Source: Ditylenchus dipsaci
Lineage: Eukaryota > Nematoda > Chromadorea > Rhabditida > Anguinidae
Reading direction: 5' to 3'
Length of the DNA stretch: 64,000 nt
NCBI GenBank assembly: GCA_004194705.1
Contig: SADC01000870.1
Span: 186,001-250,000 of the forward strand
In this document: piece after piece, positions 59,001-64,000 of the stretch
How positions within the stretch are numbered: position 1 is the first letter of the stretch
How the letters are laid out: each line of letters begins with the position of its first letter
Position numbers and translations under genes: made by a program
The notes under the pieces: model-generated
The model's input: the letters and a program-made list of their open reading frames with translations, nothing else
Told to the model about the DNA's origin: nothing
Databases searched by the model: none

Positions 59001-62000
59001 AATCCGTATCATATCCGTAATTTTTTTACATGCACCTTTTTTTACAAAATTAAATATCAACTTTAAGGGACAGGCAAAATGCTGACTTTAAGCTTGAAAA
59101 ATCCTGTCGCGATCATCTGTTTCAAAACAAAACCAAGGAGTGTGACCAAGGATTGAGTCTTGATTTTTGTCTTGAATAAAATAAGTGTTTTTTTTTAACT
59201 TTTTATAATTTAGAGCAGTTTTTGTTGAGTGTCATCTTCATAATTATTATTTTCTTCAAGTTGTTGGACCAACTCGGAAGAGACACTGCAGTAGTCGGAT
59301 GTATCCAACCTTTGGAGTCTGATGTTGTCTATGGCTACAAACAGGTTTTGCCTCACTTTTCCAGCTATGAAGTAAACCTAAAACATGCATTTAAACAATT
59401 GTCAAGATTAGCAACTATATGCATACCTTCCTAGCGTAATTAGGATTTAAAAGTACTCTTTGGTTGACCAACCAGTAGTGGGAAGCGTCCAGTCGCGGGT
59501 TTGAGTAAGGACAGTTGTCGAAGGAGTTGATGCACACCTAAGCTGGCACGGTCAATCCTGGTGTCACAGTCAAGTCTCGATATGGAAGCACCCTCTGAGG
59601 CTTAACCCCCAGCTGGGTCGAAAACTTTTTTATTCAATAATTGTGAACTTTTGCCAGTTGACTTTCATCGATCTTGTATTTCGATTTTGCTACTTGTTTT
59701 TTAATAACTACAACTTTTCTAACAATAAGCCGTTTTCGATGCTAAGTCACCTTTTTTAAAAAATAACCTTTTTCGATTTTCGAACATGATTATTTTCAAA
59801 TATTATCTAAAAAGTAATGGACATTGGGTAGAATCGAACCTGTAATATGTGTTAATTATAGCTGCTAACCAACCTTAAGTTGAGGACCTAAAGAGCGCTG
59901 AAAGAGGTCGAAAACCAGATAGATTGGCTGCTTTCCTGGCAGCACAAATCTGGCTGACTCTAGCACAAACACCTCTCCAGAAAAATCACTGCCATCTAAG
60001 CCCACAAAAGCGAAACCAGCTAAAATAGCGATATTTATTTTAGCTAAATTGTGTGCGGCAAACCCACTCATTTTGGCGTCATATGGGTTAGGTCTATGTA
60101 TTCCAGTGTGTGGATTGCCCATTGCAGACGTGCCGAGCCTCCATTCTGCTCTGAAATGCTAGGTTGTGAAGTCAAGTTCTAAATGGTGTACAGGGTGGCC
60201 AAATTGGAAATTTTTATTTTAAAAATTTCATCTGCAACTCATTCGTATTCGTTTTGATGGAATGTTTTATGTTTTTAATCGAGGTGCTCTTGAGTAGCTT
60301 AACTATTTTAATCAATTTTCTTAGATAAAAATCAATGTTGGCAAAGAGCTACGCAAATTTTTCAAAATTTTCCGAATTTTTTCGGGCTACCCTGTATTTA
60401 CTGTTCCAAATAGGTCAAAATTTTCATTTTGCTTTTTTGCAAACTCTAGTTGCGCAAAATATTGTTTTCGCAAGTATTTGAAAATTTCGATCTTTTTTGG
60501 CACAACCCTTTGGAACAGATCAAAAAGTTCAAATTTTTGAATTTTTGGCTCTATATGTGTTAGAGGGACCACCTAAAAAATATGTTTTGGTCCCCCTGAT
60601 GATTTTTTTGGGGCGTTTTAGGCTTACGCTAGCCATTAGTTGGCTAGCATACGTTAGGACGGACTCAACGATAGGTTTTTATTCATAAGTCTATAGCAAG
60701 ATTCCGGTATGGACTCAATAAAAAAACAGCCTCTTTCTTATGTAAATTACTATAATTATACACCAAGTATAGAGAAATATGGGCCGGACTTCCTTATCCG
60801 TTACTCGGCCAAATACAAAATTTTTCAACTTTTTATGCCGTTTTAGCACCTGAGACTCACAGAAAATGAGTTCTTAGGTTGTGGAAAGCAATTTTTGAAA
60901 AAAAAATTTGACAAAAAAAAAGAACTCATCGGGAGACCAAGGTAAGCCACCTATTGGTAAGCCACCCAAGCCACCTAAGCCACCTATTTAGAGTATTCTA
61001 CCACGTTTTGGTTGCTGGAGCTGGGCAAAAAGAGCTTCTTAATGCATTTTCGATCATCAGTCTTGCTCGGAACTATGACTAAGACAAGTAAGAGAATTGC
61101 TTTCCGCCACCTAAGAACTCATTTTTGTGTGTTTCAGGTGGCAAAACAGCATTAAATGTCGAAAAATCACGTTTTCGGACGAGTACCGGATGAGGAAGTT
61201 TAGCCGAAATATGTGCTCCAATACATATTGATTTTTCTGCAAACTTATAAGTAATGACATATGTTTGAGTCCGTCTCGACATACGTTGGTCAATCCTTGC
61301 CTAAGTCTGAAGCCTAAAAAATCACAAAAAACACGGAGATCAAGGCATATTTTTTCGGAGGTCCCTCGAACACATATAAAGCCAAATGTTTTATTTGTAA
61401 TGTGCCAAAAAAAAATGTGAATGTTTGATATAGATAATTGAAAATTTCGTCAAAAATGTTTAAAGTAACCGAACCTATTGGACAGCTCAATATTTAGGGA
61501 TGTATACTATTTAAAAGGTTGAATAGGCTGAGTGGAGAAATTCGACTTGTAACGGTTATCACAAAACCCAGGTGTCTCTATATGTATTGGGGTGGCCCCC
61601 GAAAAAAATTGCCTTGGTCCTCCCCTGTTGATTTTTTCTTGATTTTTTTCTTAATGTTTAGGCTTTAGGAGCAGGGTAGGCCAGCGCACGTTAAGACGGA
61701 CTCGAATATGTTTCCCAAGCTACAAAAGATTAAGAAATACACCTTTTAGTCCGTCCTAACATACGCTGGCGTATTCTGCATCTAAACCCAAGTCTTAAAT
61801 TAAGCATATTTTTGATGGCGTTTGCAGTGTAAAGCTTTGAAAACAAGATGGAACATATTTATTTGAAATAAAAAATGATGTATTTTTGTAAAAAAAATGG
61901 TGAAATTTTTGAAAAGAAATCAATAGGGTAAACCAAATTTTTTTCGAGGCCACCCAACACATATAGAGCCACCCATCTCAATTATTCTTAACCCCCTCCG

Positions 62001-63475
62001 AGAGGGTTATTATTAGAGGGGCGGTCTATTGATAGAGGTTTTACAACAGCTGTAGATTATTTAGCTAACTGACGTGCTGCCAAGACCCGCCAATGTGTAT
62101 GCACAGGAGTCGCCATAATTAAAGTCGCAGGTGAGTGCATGGCAGGCTTCTCTGCTTTGCGACACATTTCTTTCCTGTAAAATGCATTGCGCTCAATGTT
62201 TGAATATCTTCTAAATATAGTCAACAATAAAGACTTACACTGCTGGAGTCCTTGTTGCTTACAATTAGCTTGTCGTTGAACTCAGATATTTTGGTGTGCT
62301 GCCTGGACTGCTGACTGCTGACAGCTGTCTGTCTGGCAGTGGAACTAGGTGCTTGATGGTCTCTTTGAGTAGGAGAAGGTGGGATTGCAGAAGAAGTCTC
62401 TTCCTGGTCATCTCCTGCCATACTCTCTATACTAATTTCTGGGGATGGCGAGTGTGTCAACTGTAGAAAGGGGACTTTCATAGAAGGCAGGTGGCTGGCT
62501 ACACTTTCCACTGGTATATCTACATCTTCATCTGGTCCTACTGCTGCACCTAGCGAATCCGTCACTTGTGGGATATCTATGCTTGGGCTGAGCGTGTTGT
62601 CCTAATAAAATAAGAAAAACTAAATAAAATTTTAGATTTATAATGAAAATCGAATTAAACGACCCTAAAGAGACCAAAAACATTATTGACAAAATTAGGG
62701 TGGTCCCGCGCGAATTCAAAATTTCCAAATTGCTGTAATTATCAAGTTTCATGGTTCTTTAAATAGAAGTTCGACTGTACCATATTTTTCTAATTATAGC
62801 CACTCCCAAAAGTGACAAATGATATTTTTGAGAGTTTTTAAGCCATACTGTGTTGATAAACCGAATATTGGGATGACAGCCAAACGACATTTAAATAAAT
62901 AGATGTTGGGTACATTTTGTCACTTTAGGGATAGCTAAAATTAGAGTAAATACAGTAGGTCAGATTAAAAAACTGTGTCAAAAAAATTGTGAGTAAGTCC
63001 ATTGGCCAAAATTACTTACAAGATGACATATACGGCCTTCATACTGTATGTTGTCAATGAAGACAATGTCTTGTTTGCCCACATTCTCTACTTGGATGCG
63101 CAAATAGAAGGGCTTCAAGCTCTGGGGATTTCAAAGGTGAGCGGATTCAGGTCTAGACGAGACTCCTGCAGCACTTTTTTGTACATTCAAACACAATTCA
63201 TTTAAAAAGTAGCAAACCTCGCACTGTGGAGTAGGATTTCCTTGGGGCAGTACACAAATTTTGAGGGTTGGCGTTTCATTATTTGACCAGTAGCTAAAAA
63301 AACCTTGTTATACAAGTTATCATAAGCATTGCTTACTCAAACTTTAGAACAGCCTTGTCCACTTGGCAAGGAATAAAAGCTTCTAGAGCAGCTGCACTTT
63401 CCTCTTCATTCTCCAGTTGACTGCTGCTGGGTGTTTTGGGCACTTCTCTTCCACCAAATATAAGAAAATAGTCAT
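47070..63475 (-). CDS. Multi-MAM-domain secreted protein, partial at the 5' end
   Basis: MAM domains are extracellular adhesion modules. Reading down the minus strand: MAM 1 (63475-63337, 63293-63218, 63164-63020; DDYFLIFGG, SNNETPTLKICVLPQG, DIVFIDNIQYEGRIC); an acidic Ser/Pro linker (62601-62239); MAM 2 (62174-62070, about 60150-59880, 59545-59435, 59373-59270; LTCDFNYGDSCAY, GFAFVGLDGSD, VCINSFDNCPY, FVAIDNIRL); a Gln/Pro-rich linker and MAM 3 (about 54715-54231, 52370-52175, 50830, 50750-50675, 50629-50420; LNCTFDGAKQEDC, YFLIAHEPVGNDP, VLLKVCTRLDRE, VFLIDNLVYEANLC); MAM 4 (48765-48475, 48436-48350, 47680-47410, 47161-47070; LLGCSFDHENWCHY, GFAFVGGLDNHLELEG, LQVCLNHLDNC, LAVDNIRLANC-stop). 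Exon limits between 60.2 and 47.3 kb are approximate. The start codon lies beyond the window. One 1-nt slip in exon 63164-63020. Introns are packed with DNA transposons. Confidence 0.82.
47818..47934. mobile_element. Right half of MITE family A
   Basis: GTTTTGTTAGAAACC, CCGTACATAAATTCAATGA, TTTGAATTGGCGCTGG and TCGTTGTCGTAGACGGCAAT match the right half of 3735-3972. Inside an intron of the MAM gene. Confidence 0.78.
49177..49937. mobile_element. DNA transposon with about 90-bp terminal inverted repeats and a small gene
   Basis: Ends ACAGTGTGGCGCAATTTTTT / (reversed) ACAGGTGAGCAATTTTTT with TA outside. The arms continue with TCTGACGAGTTTGTTTTTGC, GACGCAACATTTTT and GATCTTTTTTT..TTTTGTAGCTAAG on both sides. 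The interior encodes a minus-strand protein fragment. It lies in an intron of the MAM gene. Confidence 0.82.
49400..49800 (-). CDS. Small basic protein of the 49177-49937 transposon (Myb/MADF-like guess)
   Basis: Minus-strand pieces include RCNSRLKNVRNAWNSSLKKE at about 49745, then SLATRSDSEVNIVASTAMQ. After an intron-like gap (49545-49500) come WVWTVISQDKVDRAIEAYR and HRLEYCQEVNGRSTEQKYA. The R..NVRNAW..LKKEK pattern recalls the second half of MADF/Myb-SANT DNA-binding domains that accompany some transposases. The identification is weak. Confidence 0.4.
50005..50085 (+). repeat. tRNA-derived SINE-like segment
   Basis: TAGGTGGCTCAGTGATAAAA provides an A-box-like start and, 40 bp on, TCTGTTCGAATCCTG a good B-box, as in pol III tRNA promoters. 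The anticodon arm is not convincing, so a SINE head is more likely than a working tRNA. It lies immediately beside the 49177-49937 transposon. Confidence 0.5.
51001..51102. mobile_element. Short MITE with CGTATTTTCTCTAATTAT ends
   Basis: A 102-bp hairpin: ACCGTATTTTCTCTAATTAT at the left, ATAATTAGAGAAAATACG at the right, with CTAATTATAGACCC words and a C-run inside. Related ends occur at 62778-62960. Confidence 0.8.
51125..51830. mobile_element. Hairpin element with about 280-bp arms
   Basis: The left arm (about 51222-51500) and right arm (51600-51805) are inverted copies: ATATCTCAGAGCTCAGTCCA, CAACCGATTTATGACATATT, ATCTCCAGGATTACTTATAA, CTCAGCTTGTAGCC and TTTTGGTACTTTAGTTTCAT on the left reappear in reverse on the right. 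The loop is about 100 bp. No coding capacity. Confidence 0.78.
52416..52862. mobile_element. Pogo/Tigger-like element with AAACCGCC words
   Basis: ACAGTCGAAGCCGGACAAAC at the left pairs with GTTTATCCAGGTTCGACTAC at the right. AAACCGCCACC is repeated inside in both halves, and TCGGTGAACCGCCACC and CAATAAACCGCCACC are variants. The element next to it begins within the same TA. Confidence 0.78.
52862..54058. mobile_element. Pogo/Tigger-like element with GGCCGGATTAATAGAGG words
   Basis: ACCGTAAAACCTCTATTAAT at the left and ATTAATAGAGGTTTTACGGT at the right are perfect inverted ends with TA outside. Several tandem GGGGGCCGGATTATTAGAGG-type words lie inside both ends (52895-52945 and 53945-54045). 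The 1-kb centre is AT-rich with no transposase. Directly adjacent to the element at 52416. A remnant of the same end lies at 61990-62046. Confidence 0.85.
54850..55062. mobile_element. MITE with GGCACCGG words
   Basis: GGCTAGAATTCG, GCAGTTGTTAATATCACCAG at the left pair with CTGGTGATATCAATAACTGC and AAATTCTAGCAGAGCC at the right. The interior repeats GGCACCGGG / CCCGATGCC / TGCACCGACTTGGCACCG. Inside a MAM-gene intron. Confidence 0.75.
55500..56080 (-). other. Possible extra exons or anonymous spacer of the MAM gene
   Basis: One minus frame near 55685-55565 reads NVDVQMDDCLPLATTDNPWQ then VSFGFIFDLLGLY, which could be part of a MAM-type exon. At 55960-55830 a frame VQVTLHPDSYIYILPLLC follows an AG. 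Neither can be anchored to a specific MAM position. Confidence 0.25.
56225..56345. repeat. Island of GGCGTCCA words
   Basis: CAGGCGTCCATAGTCGCTTT, TTTAGGCGTCCAAAAATGG, ACGTCCAAT and CAGGCGTCCATATG occur within 120 bp, mainly in one orientation. No coding sense. Confidence 0.5.
56752..58903. mobile_element. Large hairpin element, about 457-bp arms, nested hairpins
   Basis: The left arm 56807-57263 and right arm 57981-58443 are near-identical inverted copies (TTAACACGGGAACGGCTGTA to CAAAAGGCATCTTGACC). The roughly 720-bp spacer repeats GTTGACCCC words. Outside the arms a second inverted pair (58444-58535 with 58737-58835; ACTTTAGTTTCTAATGAGG / ATCTCATTAGAAACTGGAGT) and GGGTAATCC / GGATTACCCC ends (about 56752 and 58888) suggest nested insertion. 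Reading frames in the two arms are mirror images and the composition is not protein-like enough to call a gene. Confidence 0.8.
58615..58705 (+). repeat. tRNA-derived SINE-like segment in the loop of the nested hairpin
   Basis: GTTTGGTGGCCTACTGGTTAAGGC resembles a tRNA D-arm/A-box, followed by CCCT..AGGG and GTGGGATCAAATATCCC, a degenerate B-box arm. It could be a tRNA-derived SINE head. A functional tRNA is unlikely because the B-box and acceptor stem are poor. Confidence 0.45.
60950..61320. repeat. Dispersed-repeat cluster (AAGCCACC array, GATCATCAGTCTTGCTCGG repeat, inverted TAAGAACTCATTTT)
   Basis: AAGCCACC(TA) is iterated at 60955-60990. The block TTCTACCACGTTTTGG to CTTGCTCGGAA (60993-61075) repeats 56430-56510 and partly 26705-26740. 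CCACCTAAGAACTCATTTT (61107) is the inverse of GAGTTCTTAGGTTGTGG (60870). The 3' part carries the inverted GTCCGTC..CATACG block of the 860-1010 repeat. Confidence 0.55.
62685..62770. repeat. Dispersed repeat shared with 41755-41845
   Basis: GGGTGGTCCCGCGCGAATTC, AAATTGCTGTAATTATCA and TTCATGGTTCTTT recur at 41770-41840 as GGTTGGTCCTGCGCGACTTC with the same continuation. Element ends are not recognised. Confidence 0.6.
62778..62960. mobile_element. Diverged MITE with TATTTTTCTAATTATAGCC ends
   Basis: ACCATATTTTTCTAATTATAG at the left and TAGCTAAAATTAGAGTAAAT at the right are loose inverted ends, with AGTGAC and GTCACTTT words inside each. Related to 51001-51102. It lies between MAM-gene exons. 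Confidence 0.5.
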
Positions 63476-64000
63476 CTGTAAAATTGGAAAAATATATATT
63501 TTCTGAAAAATACAAAGATTCAGATTTTCATAACTTTTGTAATGATGTAGATACGGTTTCTTTTATTTTTCGATATTTTTTTAAATAAAAGTGCCTTTTT
63601 ATATGTGATTTTTTTTATGACGCCGCACAGCTAAAATTTCTTTTTAAAGGCGAATCAAAAATTAGATATTGAAAAGTATTGCCCCGAAATGTGCCATATT
63701 TGCGGCGGTTTGAACGACAAATCTGCCGTTTTCGCCGCGGTTTAAACGCCAAATTATACCATTTCCGCCTAGCGCAAAATAATGAAAATTTTTAAGTGAA
63801 TCAAATGGTTAAGACTGCATAAAATAGACAAGAAGAGTTTAAAATTACTTTCATAAGGAGTTACTAAAATAAAATCCAGCCAAAATTAATCACGAGTTGT
63901 GGAAAAAAAACTTTCGACCCGAAAATCTTTTTTTTGGAAAATGTACTTTTTGGAAATTTTCATTCCCACCCCTGCTGTAATACCTACCAAATGGAAAACT

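Overview
The window is AT-rich, intron-bearing animal DNA from one eukaryotic chromosome. It has short introns (many of 46-55 nt) with brief TTTYAG or AAG acceptors, and a very dense load of small DNA transposons. A nematode or a related invertebrate is the best guess. The reasons are the C-terminal ShKT domain of the form C-x6-C-x8-C-x13-C-x3-C-x2-C with its GFC..FY core, tandem ShKT domains, a multi-MAM secreted protein and the compact introns. Species cannot be told from the sequence.

Genes I can support: (1) a CDK10-type kinase on the minus strand (6518-10005) in about 21 exons, several of them micro-exons down to 7 nt; (2) a small coiled-coil gene on plus (11207-12644); (3) a secreted protein of about 247 aa on plus (17155-23845) whose second intron holds an LTR retrotransposon; (4) an ENTPD5/6-type nucleoside diphosphatase on minus (25991-29707) with all five apyrase-conserved regions; (5) a large secreted ShKT protein on plus (about 31551-43122) with four ShKT domains, a long Ser/Asp/Glu/Asn-rich disordered middle and a C-terminal ShKT; (6) a protein with at least four MAM domains on minus (47070 to beyond 63475), whose 5' end lies outside the window.

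Mobile DNA: a gypsy-like element with intact LTRs and a 5-bp target duplication but no reverse transcriptase (19863-22483); a decayed DUF659 hAT transposase (43283-about 45965); two fold-back transposons whose terminal inverted repeats are tandem arrays (12954-13928, 18666-19734); at least six pogo/Tigger-like elements starting ACAGTC or ACCGTAAAACC; several hAT-type MITEs with 8-bp duplications; and long hairpin elements. Many small elements consist of one short, often palindromic word repeated in both orientations.

Two observations stand out. Inside the gypsy element is an inverted LTR fragment continuous with a 61-nt copy of a tRNA-Ser(GGA) 3' part, which ends at about tRNA position 25/26 and runs into a 20-bp hairpin. 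This looks like a fossil of reverse transcription that read far into its tRNA primer. Second, almost every conserved gene needs one or more 1-nt corrections, usually in short homopolymers. The assembly may therefore carry uncorrected long-read indels, and frame breaks should not be read as pseudogenes without checking.
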